Origin: Streptosporangium sp040640155
GTDB taxonomy: Bacteria; Actinomycetota; Actinomycetes; Streptosporangiales; Streptosporangiaceae
Assembly (NCBI RefSeq): GCF_040640155.1
Contig: NZ_JBFABE010000016.1
Location: forward strand, 62,001 to 126,000
Direction: 5' to 3'
Length of the DNA: 64,000 nt
Both the position numbers and the translations under genes were made by a program. The notes under the pieces are model-generated. The model made no database searches, was not told where the DNA came from, and saw nothing but the letters and a program-made list of their open reading frames with translations. Positions 8,479-16,122 of the stretch are shown here, in pieces. The stretch's first letter is position 1. Every line of letters starts with the position of its first letter.

Positions 8479-9622
8479 CCCCTGCGCCGTCATCGGCGTC
8501 GGCCAGACCCGCTACACGACCAAGCGGCACGACGTCTCCATCGCCGGGCTGGTCCGCGAGGCCGCCCAGCGCGCGCTGGAGGACGCGGGCCTGACCTGGA
8601 AGGACATCGACGCGGTCGTCATCGGCAAGGCGCCCGACCTGTTCGAGGGTGTGATGATGCCCGAGGCGTACCTGGCCGACGCGCTGGGCGCGGCGGGCAA
8701 GCCGATGATGCGGGTGCACACCGCGGGCTCGGTCGGCGGCTCCACCGCGCTGGTCGGCGCCTCGCTGATCCAGGGCGGCGTGCACGACCGGGTGCTGGTG
8801 GTGGCGTTCGAGAAGCAGTCGGAGTCCAACGCCACCTGGGCCCTGTCCACCCACCTGCCGTTCAGCGCCTCGCTGGTCGTCGGCGCGGGCGGCTACTTCG
8901 CCCCGCACATCCGCGAGTACATCCGCCGCTCCGGCGCCCCCGAGCACGTCGGCCACCTGGTGGCCGTCAAGGACCGGCTCAACGCGCTGAGGAACCCGTA
9001 CGCGCATCTCAAGATCCCCGGGATCGACCTGAGGATGGTCGAGTCGACCCCGATGCTCTGGGAGCCGATCCGCTACCTCGACACCTGCCCGTCCTCCGAC
9101 GGCGCCTGCGCGATGGTGCTGTCGGCGGCGGACAAGCTCACCGGCAGCACCCCCGCCTGGGTGCTGGGCACCGCGATGCGCTCCGAGCCGATCTTCCGCG
9201 CGGGCCGCGACACCGTGAACCCGCGGGGCGGCAAGGACTGCGCGGCCGACGTGTACCGGCAGGCCGGGATCACCGACCCGCGCCGGGAGATCGACGTCGC
9301 CGAGGTGTACGTGCCCTTCTCCTGGTACGAGCCGATGTGGCTGGAGAACCTCGGCTTCGCCGCCGAGGGGGAGGGCTGGAAGCTCACCGAGTCCGGGGCC
9401 ACCGCCCTGGACGGCGACATCCCGTGGAACCCCTCGGGCGGCGTGCTGTCGAGCAACCCGATCGGCGCCTCGGGGCTGATCCGGTTCGCCGAGGCCGCGC
9501 TGCAGGTCCGCGGGATGGCCGGGGAGCACCAGGTGGACGGCGCCCGGCGGGCCCTCGGGCACGCCTACGGGGGCGGCGCGCAGTTCTTCGCGATGTGGAT
9601 GGTCGGCAGCGAAAAACCCTGA
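8465..9622 (+). CDS. Thiolase domain protein (acetyl-CoA acetyltransferase-like)
   Basis: A 385-residue thiolase-superfamily protein with AVIGVGQTRY at the N-terminus, HTAGSVGGSTALVGASL in the region that usually carries the nucleophilic cysteine, SSDGACAMVLS, and the NPSGGVLSSNPIGASGL and GHAYGGGAQF blocks at the C-terminus. The usual nucleophile position reads as serine (AGSVGG) rather than cysteine, as in other non-thiolytic Ltp-type proteins, so it may be an aldolase or non-catalytic partner. It lies between the Ltp-like gene and a FadD19-like synthetase. Confidence 0.8.
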   Translation: MSSGDPCAVIGVGQTRYTTKRHDVSIAGLVREAAQRALEDAGLTWKDIDAVVIGKAPDLFEGVMMPEAYLADALGAAGKPMMRVHTAGSVGGSTALVGASLIQGGVHDRVLVVAFEKQSESNATWALSTHLPFSASLVVGAGGYFAPHIREYIRRSGAPEHVGHLVAVKDRLNALRNPYAHLKIPGIDLRMVESTPMLWEPIRYLDTCPSSDGACAMVLSAADKLTGSTPAWVLGTAMRSEPIFRAGRDTVNPRGGKDCAADVYRQAGITDPRREIDVAEVYVPFSWYEPMWLENLGFAAEGEGWKLTESGATALDGDIPWNPSGGVLSSNPIGASGLIRFAEAALQVRGMAGEHQVDGARRALGHAYGGGAQFFAMWMVGSEKP

Positions 9623-9640
9623 TCCCCCAGGAGGGGCGCG

Positions 9641-11236
9641 ATGGAGTTCAACCACGCGGACATGTTCGAAGGACTCGCCGACGCGATCGGGGATCGCGTG
9701 GCCGTCGTCTGCGGCGACAGCCGCCTGACCTACGCCGAGCTGGACGCGCACGCCAACCGGCTCGCGCACTTCCTGCGGGGCCGCGGCGTGCGCGCCGGGC
9801 AGCACGTGGGCGTACACCTCTACAACGGCGTCGAGTACGTCACGGCGGTGCTGGCGGCGCTCAAGCTCCGGGCCGTGCCGGTCAACGTCAACTACCGTTA
9901 CGTCCAGGCCGAGCTGCTCTACCTCTACCGCGACTCCGACATCGTGGCGCTGGTGTACGACGTGGAGTTCGCAGACCGGGTGGCGGCCGTGGTCCCGGAG
10001 ACACCCCTCCTGGAACACCTGATCGCGGTGGGCGGGCCCGCGACGATCGAGGGCGCCGTGCGCTACGAGGAGGCGCTGGCGGATCAGCCGGGGACGCGCG
10101 GGTTCCCGGCGCGGTCCGGTGACGACATCTACATCATCTACACCGGCGGGACCACCGGCATGCCCAAGGGCGTGATGTGGCGGAGCGAGGACCTGTTCTT
10201 CGCCTTCGGCGGCGGCAACCCCTACGGCGAGCCGCGCGCCACGCCGCGGGAGGTGATCGACGCGGCCGTCGCCGCCGGCCCGATGACGATGATGGCGGCC
10301 GCCCCCCTGATGCACGGCGCCGCCCAGATGGCCACGTTCATCACCTGGTGGATGGGCGGCACCATGGTGTACGTGCGCAAGTTCGACGCGGCCGAGGTGC
10401 TGCGGACGATCGAGCGGGAGAAGGTCCTGACGGTCAACATGACCGGCGACGCCATGGCCCGGCCGCTGGCCGACGAGATCGCGACCGGCGCCTACGACCT
10501 GTCGTCGCTGTTCGTGCTCAGCTCCACCGGCGCGATCCTCACCGGCTCGGTGCGCGCCCGCCTGGAGGAACTCCTCCCAGGGCGGATGATCGTCGACAGC
10601 TTCGGCTCCACCGAGTCCGGATACACCGCCTCGGCGGTCCCGGGCTCCTCCCCGGAGTCGGGGCTGCGCTACCAGGCGAACCCCAACGCGGGCCTGGCCG
10701 TGCTCGACGGGTCGCTGGAGCCGGTCGTGCCTGGCTCGGACGAGATGGGCGTCGTCGCCAGGACCGGCCGCATCGCGTCCGGCTACTACGGGGACGAGGC
10801 CAAGACGGCCCGTACCTTCGTGACCGACCGGCACGGCGTGCGCTGGCTGCTCACCGGCGACCTGGCCAAGGTCGAGAAGGACGGCACCATCGCGATCTTC
10901 GGCAGGGGGGCGGCCTGTATCAACACCGGTGCGGAGAAGGTCTTCCCCGAGGAGGTCGAGGCGGTCCTCAAGGGTCACCCGGAGGTCTTCGACGCCGTGG
11001 TGACCGGCATCCCGGACGAGCGGTGGGGCAACCGGGTGGCGGCGGTGATCGAACCGCGTCCGGGCACGGCCCCGACGGCCGAGGAGCTCCAGGCCCACTG
11101 CCGGGAGAAGATCTCCGGCTACAAGGTGCCCCGGACGTTCGCCTTCGTCGAGGAGATGGTCCGCTCCCCGGCGGGCAAGGCCGACTACCGCTGGGCCAGG
11201 GAGACCGCGGAGGCCGCCGAGTCGGCCCCGGCCTGA
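9641..11236 (+). CDS. Acyl-CoA synthetase, FadD19-like
   Basis: A 531-residue AMP-forming acyl-CoA synthetase. The motifs YTGGTTGMPKGVMWR (about 167-181), TGDAMARPL, DSFGSTESG, NTGAEKVFPEEVE and the C-terminal SPAGKADYRWA closely follow mycobacterial FadD19, which activates branched C24 sterol side chains; this comparison is from memory. A ribosome site CAGGAGGGG precedes ATG 9641 closely. It is the last gene of the acyl-CoA operon, and its presence beside two Ltp-type thiolases is the main reason to suspect a sterol-like substrate. Confidence 0.87.
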   Translation: MEFNHADMFEGLADAIGDRVAVVCGDSRLTYAELDAHANRLAHFLRGRGVRAGQHVGVHLYNGVEYVTAVLAALKLRAVPVNVNYRYVQAELLYLYRDSDIVALVYDVEFADRVAAVVPETPLLEHLIAVGGPATIEGAVRYEEALADQPGTRGFPARSGDDIYIIYTGGTTGMPKGVMWRSEDLFFAFGGGNPYGEPRATPREVIDAAVAAGPMTMMAAAPLMHGAAQMATFITWWMGGTMVYVRKFDAAEVLRTIEREKVLTVNMTGDAMARPLADEIATGAYDLSSLFVLSSTGAILTGSVRARLEELLPGRMIVDSFGSTESGYTASAVPGSSPESGLRYQANPNAGLAVLDGSLEPVVPGSDEMGVVARTGRIASGYYGDEAKTARTFVTDRHGVRWLLTGDLAKVEKDGTIAIFGRGAACINTGAEKVFPEEVEAVLKGHPEVFDAVVTGIPDERWGNRVAAVIEPRPGTAPTAEELQAHCREKISGYKVPRTFAFVEEMVRSPAGKADYRWARETAEAAESAPA

Positions 11237-11252
11237 CCCGGAAGGCGCCCGT

Positions 11253-11378
11253 CCCCGGCACGTGCCCCGAGGGTGCCCCGGCACGTGCCCGCCACCCGGG
11301 GCACGTGCGCCCCGGCACGTGCCCGTTCCCGGGGCACGTGCGCCCCGGCACGTGCCCGCCACCCGGGGAGAGCACGTG
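11253..11378. repeat. Cluster of seven CACGTG palindromes
   Basis: The hexamer CACGTG occurs at 11259, 11282, 11302, 11316, 11335, 11349 and 11373, mostly inside the longer palindromic unit CCGGCACGTGCC or its mirror GGGGCACGTGC. The cluster fills the gap after the FadD19-like gene. It can fold into several hairpins and may terminate the operon, bind a regulator of the next gene, or be a degenerate repeat array. Confidence 0.8.
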
Positions 11379-11410
11379 AACCGCGCGGGCGCCCGATCCG
11401 TTCCGAGGGT

Positions 11411-12217
11411 GTGATCCGACTACTGCCGGCCGCCGTCACGTTCCTGCTTCTGCTGGCGGGCTGTTCCGGGGGCGCCACGGACATCGTGAGCGGCGCGACC
11501 GTCGAGCCCTCCACGTCTTCCGGGACCACCGTGACCGTCGAGCCCTCCACGCCGCCCGCGACCACCGCGACCTCGAAGACCACGGCGACCCCCGGGAGCC
11601 CGGCCTCCGACGTCGTGGTCCGGTTCCACAGGTGCCTGGGGATGACGTGCGACGGCGGCGACGCCATGAGCGTCACCGCCGACGGCCGGGCCATGTCGCT
11701 GCGGGACGGGGAACGGGTCGCCGTCCGGCTGCCGGGGGCCGAGCTGCGTGAGCTGCGGGCCCGGCTCGTCGCCGGCCTGGCCGGACGGCAGGGCACCCTC
11801 GACCGCACCGGAGGCGCCACCGACCAGCCCTTCGCCGTCGTCACCGTCGTGGACGCCTCCGGGAGAACCCACGAGACCCGGCTGGAGGGGTCGCCGTCGG
11901 CGGAGGACGCCGGGGTCGTCGCCGCGATCGAACGTCTCGGCGCGCTGAACGCCCGGGTCCGCTCCACCGGCACCCCCGACCGCACCGGGCCGGTCACGGT
12001 GACCATGTACGAGGACCCGAACGCCCGGACCGGCCGCCTGGCGACCTGGCCCGAGGGCGTCCCCACACCGATCACGTCCGGGAACCACGGCGTCCGGGAG
12101 TACCGGGGGGAGCAGGCGGAGGCGGTGCGGGCGGCCCTGGGCGGCCCCGGGGACGAGGTGAGGGTGCGGGCCGGGGACAAGGTCCTGGTCGCTCGTTGGG
12201 AGGGCGTCCTTCCCTGA
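11411..12217 (+). CDS. Putative lipoprotein of unknown function
   Basis: A 268-residue protein starting with a lipoprotein signal (hydrophobic stretch then lipobox LLAGC at about residues 15-19). A Ser/Thr/Pro-rich spacer with two copies of VEPST follows (about 25-65), then a globular domain with DVVVRFHRCLGMTCDGG. I do not recognise the domain. GTG 11411 puts the signal peptide at the N-terminus, but no well-spaced ribosome site is visible; the open frame runs on upstream through the palindrome cluster, which I regard as non-coding. It is convergent with the HExxH protein gene. Confidence 0.6.
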   Translation: MIRLLPAAVTFLLLLAGCSGGATDIVSGATVEPSTSSGTTVTVEPSTPPATTATSKTTATPGSPASDVVVRFHRCLGMTCDGGDAMSVTADGRAMSLRDGERVAVRLPGAELRELRARLVAGLAGRQGTLDRTGGATDQPFAVVTVVDASGRTHETRLEGSPSAEDAGVVAAIERLGALNARVRSTGTPDRTGPVTVTMYEDPNARTGRLATWPEGVPTPITSGNHGVREYRGEQAEAVRAALGGPGDEVRVRAGDKVLVARWEGVLP

Positions 12218-12254
12218 GCCCCCTCCCGCGGCGTCCCCCGTCCCCGGCGCGCGT

Positions 12255-12287
12255 CCGCCGGCCCGGCCGGTCGGGCCGGGCCGGCGG
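12255..12287. terminator. Strong bidirectional hairpin
   Basis: A perfect 14-bp stem, CCGCCGGCCCGGCC (12255-12268) with 12274-12287, around a 5-nt loop. It lies between the convergent lipoprotein and HExxH genes. Confidence 0.65.
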
Positions 12288-12291
12288 CCGG

Positions 12292-14211
12292 TCAGGCGAA
12301 GGCCCTCACCTCCAGTAGCCCGACCGCGTCCGGATCACCGTTCAGCACGACCCGGAGCCGGGTGGTGCTCACCTCGCCGAAGGTGACCCGGTTGAACGCG
12401 TCGGCGTTCACGGGATAGCCGCTCGGGCCGGGTACGTCGACGTAGGCGGTGCCGTTCCAGTACTGCAGCTTCCACGACGCCGGCAGGTCGACGCCCTGGT
12501 CGTCGTCGAAGAAGTAGACCTCCGCCGACCTCAGCGTCCGCGCCGACGGCCAGGTGAGCTCGGCCCACTGCGTGCCGGTCTCGGGCCAGGTGCCCCAGCG
12601 CGGGTTGACGGTGTCGTTCGACGAGGGCGGGGTGACGCCGTCGTTGATCGCGGCCACGCTCTCCCAGGAGGAGGTGTAGGAGGCCGACGGGGTCGCGGCC
12701 GGGGCCAGGTTCTGCTCCGCGCCCGCTCCGAGGGTGAAGGTCCTGGTGACCGGGGTGCTCAGCCGGTCGTAGTCGCGCAGCTGCACGGTGAAGGTCGCCG
12801 GGGCCGTCGAGGTGGTGGTGCCGGTGATGGCGCCGGTGAAACGGTTCAGGGTGAGCCCCGGCGGCAGGCTCCCGCCGGTGATCCTCCAGTCGTAGAAGGG
12901 CACGCCGCCCTTGGCGGCCAGCGTCTGCCGGTAGGCCTGGCCGGCGACGGGCCGGGGCAGGGCGGTGGTGACGATCGACGGCGGCAGGAACGGGGTGAGG
13001 TCGCGGTTGATCCGCCACCCGGCGTTCTCGGCGATGAGCAGGGCGAGCTTGGTCAGCATCCAGCGCCGGGTGGGGAACATGTGCGTCCAGCCGCCGCTCT
13101 GCCCGCTGAGGCGGTCCCAGTAGGGCTGGGTGCCGGGGATGTGGTAGCCGGACGTCTCCACCGGGACGACGCGGCCCTGGTAGGCGATGACGTCCTGGTC
13201 GTTCACGCCGCCGGAGTTCACGTAGTCACGCATGCCGGCCCAGTCGCTGTGGTAGGCGACGGCGTGGCCGTACTCGTGCATGACCAGGCCGTGGACGTCC
13301 AGCACCGAGCCCTGGATCTCCGTCTTGTACCAGTCCTCGTCCGCCAGCGAGGTGAAGAGCTGCTTGCCCGCCTCGTCGTACTCGAAGATGATCGCGGTGG
13401 ACCGGTGCAGCGGGCCGGGGAGCTGCTGTCCCTGGCGGGTGTGGTACTTGCCGTTGCGCGCGGGGTAGCCGGTGGAGTGCGGGCTCTGAATGCCGCGGAA
13501 GAACACGTACATGCCGGTGTAGGCCCGGTCGTTGGTCACGTTGATCATGTTCTGCCACTCGTTGCCGGGCAGGTGGTTGTTCTCCGCCCCGGCCGCGACC
13601 GTGTCGAACGGCGCCATCTCGAAGAACCGGAACCAGTCCTTCACCGCCTCCTCGGCGGCGGTGCGGAAGGCCGGCTGCGAGAAGTACCCGGTGATGTTGT
13701 CGTGGCGGTAGTCGAAGGTGACGGGGATGCCGGGCTCCAGCGCGGTCTTCTCGTCCTGCTGCACCCTGATCGGCATGGACTGGTTGTAGACCTGCCGGCC
13801 GGCGTCGGTGGTGGTGAGCCGGAGCGTGTACAGCTCGTCCTGGCCGGGGGCGCGCTTGGAGTGGACGGCCAGCCGGAAGACCTTCTGCTCCGCCGCGTTC
13901 GCGAACGTCAGCCGCTTGGTGGCGCCGGTGGCGGTGAGCTGGCTGGGCAGGTCCATCATCAGGCGCGAGGTGCCCTCGGCCTTGAGGTCGACGGTGACGG
14001 GGTAGGTCACGCCCTCGGGCGGGCGGACGGTGAGCTCGACGTAGGGGTTGGCCAGGTATCCCTGCCAGTCGACGAGCTGGACCCCGTGGTCGTTGATCGT
14101 CCTGCCGAACATGTCGACGACCGTGACGGTGGGGGCGGCGTGCGCGGCGGGCGTGGGCACGGCGACCAGGGCGGAGGCGAGGAGCAGGAGAGAGACGAAC
14201 AGGCGTTTCAT
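12292..14211 (-). CDS. Secreted HExxH protein with Ig-like and discoidin-type domains
   Basis: A 639-residue exported protein. Signal peptide 1-25 (ending AAHA); a domain with the zinc-binding motif HEYGHAVAYH at about 312-321; a putative Ig-like repeat (LPPGLTLNRFTGAITG, about 450-520); a C-terminal F5/8-type module (about 530-639). The HExxH helix suggests a zinc metallopeptidase, but I cannot place it in a known family. Its last ~130 residues are very close to the end of the glycosidase at 23908, suggesting a common target. ATG 14211 is used, with GAGG upstream; a TTG five codons earlier is the alternative. It lies downstream of GH43 on the same strand. Confidence 0.72.
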   Translation of the reverse strand: MKRLFVSLLLLASALVAVPTPAAHAAPTVTVVDMFGRTINDHGVQLVDWQGYLANPYVELTVRPPEGVTYPVTVDLKAEGTSRLMMDLPSQLTATGATKRLTFANAAEQKVFRLAVHSKRAPGQDELYTLRLTTTDAGRQVYNQSMPIRVQQDEKTALEPGIPVTFDYRHDNITGYFSQPAFRTAAEEAVKDWFRFFEMAPFDTVAAGAENNHLPGNEWQNMINVTNDRAYTGMYVFFRGIQSPHSTGYPARNGKYHTRQGQQLPGPLHRSTAIIFEYDEAGKQLFTSLADEDWYKTEIQGSVLDVHGLVMHEYGHAVAYHSDWAGMRDYVNSGGVNDQDVIAYQGRVVPVETSGYHIPGTQPYWDRLSGQSGGWTHMFPTRRWMLTKLALLIAENAGWRINRDLTPFLPPSIVTTALPRPVAGQAYRQTLAAKGGVPFYDWRITGGSLPPGLTLNRFTGAITGTTTSTAPATFTVQLRDYDRLSTPVTRTFTLGAGAEQNLAPAATPSASYTSSWESVAAINDGVTPPSSNDTVNPRWGTWPETGTQWAELTWPSARTLRSAEVYFFDDDQGVDLPASWKLQYWNGTAYVDVPGPSGYPVNADAFNRVTFGEVSTTRLRVVLNGDPDAVGLLEVRAFA

Positions 14212-14239
14212 AACATACGACCTCAATTCTTCGGTGCCG

Positions 14240-14351
14240 GTGACGCGGTGACGCGGTGACGCGGTGACGCGGTGACGCGGTGACGCGGTGACGCGGGGAC
14301 GCGGTGACGCGGGGACGCGGGGACGCGGGGACGCGGTGACGCGGGGACGCG
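14240..14351. repeat. 8-bp tandem repeat, 14 copies
   Basis: Fourteen uninterrupted octamers, each GTGACGCG or GGGACGCG (9 and 5 copies), fill the gap between the GH43 and HExxH genes. The unit is not a multiple of three and no gene is read through it convincingly. It lies in the presumed leader of the HExxH gene. Confidence 0.95.
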
Positions 14352-14353
14352 GT

Positions 14354-15748
14354 CTAGGAGAAGACCTGCCACTCCAGGACGCCCGTGGACAGGGCGGGTC
14401 TGGAGGTGATGCTCATCCGCAGCCGGGTGGTGCTGACCTGGTTGAACGTGGTCGTGTTGAAGGTGCCGGCCGCGGTCCCGCAGGACGACTGGCCGGGCAC
14501 GTTCACGTAGGCGCTGCCGTTCCAGTACTGCACCTGGCAGGAGGCCGGCAGGTCGATGCCCTGGTCGTCGTCGAACCAGTAGGTCTTGACCGACCTGATG
14601 TTCTGGGCGGTGGGCCAGCGGTACTCGATCCACTCGGTGCCCTGGTGGTCCCAGTTGCCGTAGGCGCCGTGGCTGCGGTCGGCCGAGCTCGTCGGGGTGA
14701 AGCCGTCGTTGACGGCGCCGAGCGTCTCCCAGGGGGAGACGTAGGAGGTGGACGGCGTGGCGTTGACGGCGAGGTTGGCCGGGCCGGCGGGGCCGGTGGT
14801 CTGGACGACCTTCCGCATGGTGCCGTCGGCGTTGAAGTACAGCTTGTCCAGGGTGACCGACCTGCGGAAGTCGCCGCCGCCGGGGGCCCCGGTGTTGTGG
14901 TACACCATGTACCACTGGCCCTTGTACTCGATGATCGCCGGGTGGTTCGTGGTGGAGGTGACCTGGTCGAGCACGACGCCGCGGTGGGTCCACGGGCCCA
15001 TGGGGCTGGAGGCGGTGGCGTAGCGGACGCAGGCGTAGCCGGGGGCCGAGCAGCCGGAGTCGTTGGCGGCGTAGGCCAGGTAGTAGACGCCGTTGCGCTT
15101 GAACATCCAGGGGGCCTCCCAGAAGTTGCTCACGCCGGCGGGGGTGACGACCGGGCCGTTGATCGAGGTCATGTCGGCGTTGAGCCGGGCGGCGCGCAGC
15201 CCGTAGTAGGAGCCCCAGTACATGTAGACCTGGCCGTCGTCGTCGGTGAAGACGGTGGGGTCGATGTTGAGCGGTGAGGAGTTGGGGGTGGAGTCGCTGA
15301 TCAGCGGCCCGCCCTTGGCGTCGGTGAACGGGCCGGTCGGGCTGTCGCCGACCGCGACGCCGATGTTCATCCAGCCGGGGCCGTTGCCGTTGATCGAGAC
15401 GTACCAGTAGTACCTGCCGTCGGCGCCGCGCTCGACCTCGCTCGCCCACGCGTCGCCGCCGGCCCAGGAGAAGTTCGACAGCGACAGCTTGGCGCCCCGG
15501 TCGGTGAAGCTGGTCGCGTCGCTTGAGCTGTAGACGTGCCAGTCGCGCATGACGAAGTTCGTCCCGCCGACCGGCGCCTCGTCGTGCCCGGTGTAGAGGT
15601 ACAGGGTGTCCCCGACGACCAGCGCGGCGGGGTCGGCGGTGTAGATGGAGGTGGTGATGGGCGCGGCGGCGCCGGCGGAACCGCCGGCGGTCATCACGAG
15701 GGAGAGCCCGAGGGCCGCGGCGATGATCGCCGACCAGCGTCGTCTCAT
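14354..15748 (-). CDS. Secreted glycoside hydrolase family 43 with discoidin-type module
   Basis: A 464-residue exported enzyme. Signal peptide 1-28; five-bladed GH43 propeller with the three expected acids, base D39 (YTADPA), pKa modulator D163 (NIDPTVF) and acid E211 (FWEAPW); C-terminal module about 330-464 with FDDDQGIDLPAS shared with two other secreted proteins here. GH43 enzymes mainly remove alpha-L-arabinofuranose or xylose from plant polymers. Start ATG 15748 follows AGGAG; an upstream in-frame extension lacks a signal peptide. It is divergent from the GH127 operon. Confidence 0.88.
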   Translation of the reverse strand: MRRRWSAIIAAALGLSLVMTAGGSAGAAAPITTSIYTADPAALVVGDTLYLYTGHDEAPVGGTNFVMRDWHVYSSSDATSFTDRGAKLSLSNFSWAGGDAWASEVERGADGRYYWYVSINGNGPGWMNIGVAVGDSPTGPFTDAKGGPLISDSTPNSSPLNIDPTVFTDDDGQVYMYWGSYYGLRAARLNADMTSINGPVVTPAGVSNFWEAPWMFKRNGVYYLAYAANDSGCSAPGYACVRYATASSPMGPWTHRGVVLDQVTSTTNHPAIIEYKGQWYMVYHNTGAPGGGDFRRSVTLDKLYFNADGTMRKVVQTTGPAGPANLAVNATPSTSYVSPWETLGAVNDGFTPTSSADRSHGAYGNWDHQGTEWIEYRWPTAQNIRSVKTYWFDDDQGIDLPASCQVQYWNGSAYVNVPGQSSCGTAAGTFNTTTFNQVSTTRLRMSITSRPALSTGVLEWQVFS

Positions 15749-16004
15749 GGGTGAACGCTCCTGGGGGGTCTGAGCGGAGATCCGAGCGAATGCCGAACGA
15801 GGGCCGAGCAGGGGCCGAGCGAGACCGCGCGGCGAAGCTGTGGGCGCCGGCAGTACGTGCCGGGGGAGGCGTGAGGCGCATGTCACGCGGTGTTCACTTT
15901 TGGTTGAGCCGAGTGTTGGCGAAAACCGATATCTCGTCAAGGCCCACTTTTCGTAGCGGCGGCGACGCTGGGAAGTCATCCCAGCTAGAAGCCGCCAAAG
16001 ATTA

Positions 16005-16020
16005 CTGAAAAGGTTTTCAG
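16005..16020. promoter_or_regulatory. LacI-type operator (glycan regulon), GH127 distal site
   Basis: CTGAAAAGGTTTTCAG has perfect 7-bp arms around GG. Its core is the reverse complement of GAAAACCTTTTC, which recurs upstream of the LacI gene ending at 21466 and of the secreted glycosidase. Confidence 0.7.
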
Positions 16021-16054
16021 CAGCATGTACGTACAGGGTCGGGCAGGGCGGGTC

Positions 16055-16083
16055 TTGACGGGTGGTGTGTCACATCTTACGGT
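16055..16083 (+). promoter_or_regulatory. Candidate promoter of the GH127 operon
   Basis: TTGACG (16055-16060) and TACGGT (16078-16083) are 17 bp apart, a plausible housekeeping-type promoter about 40 bp before ATG 16123. An operator-like site sits directly downstream at the expected transcription start. Confidence 0.45.
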
Positions 16084-16090
16084 CCCTGGA

Positions 16091-16102
16091 GAAAACCTAT
16101 TC
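16091..16102. promoter_or_regulatory. LacI-type operator, GH127 proximal site
   Basis: GAAAACCTATTC differs from the core GAAAACCTTTTC at one position. It overlaps the expected transcription start of the GH127 operon, where a bound repressor would block initiation. Confidence 0.55.
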
Positions 16103-16122
16103 CTAAATTTTCCGGGAGTGCG

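Larger units (their letters stand above)
15749..16122. promoter_or_regulatory. Divergent control region of the GH43 and GH127 transcription units
   Basis: A 374-bp gap, less GC-rich in its right half, holding two operator-like sites and a promoter for GH127. A half-site GAAAACCGAT occurs at 15921-15930 nearer the GH43 side. No coding frame is supported. Confidence 0.6.

Noticed and set aside
8213..11362. A 1049-codon open frame on the minus strand across thiolase and synthetase genes
   Set aside because: It is a shadow of the plus-strand genes at third-position GC; its translation is low-complexity (runs of G, R, A, V, D, H), with no domain, while the plus frames encode recognisable enzymes.
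14240..14351. Possible CRISPR array
   Set aside because: Units are 8 bp and directly adjacent with no unique spacers. The same holds for the 14-bp array at 56951-57062; neither has cas genes nearby.
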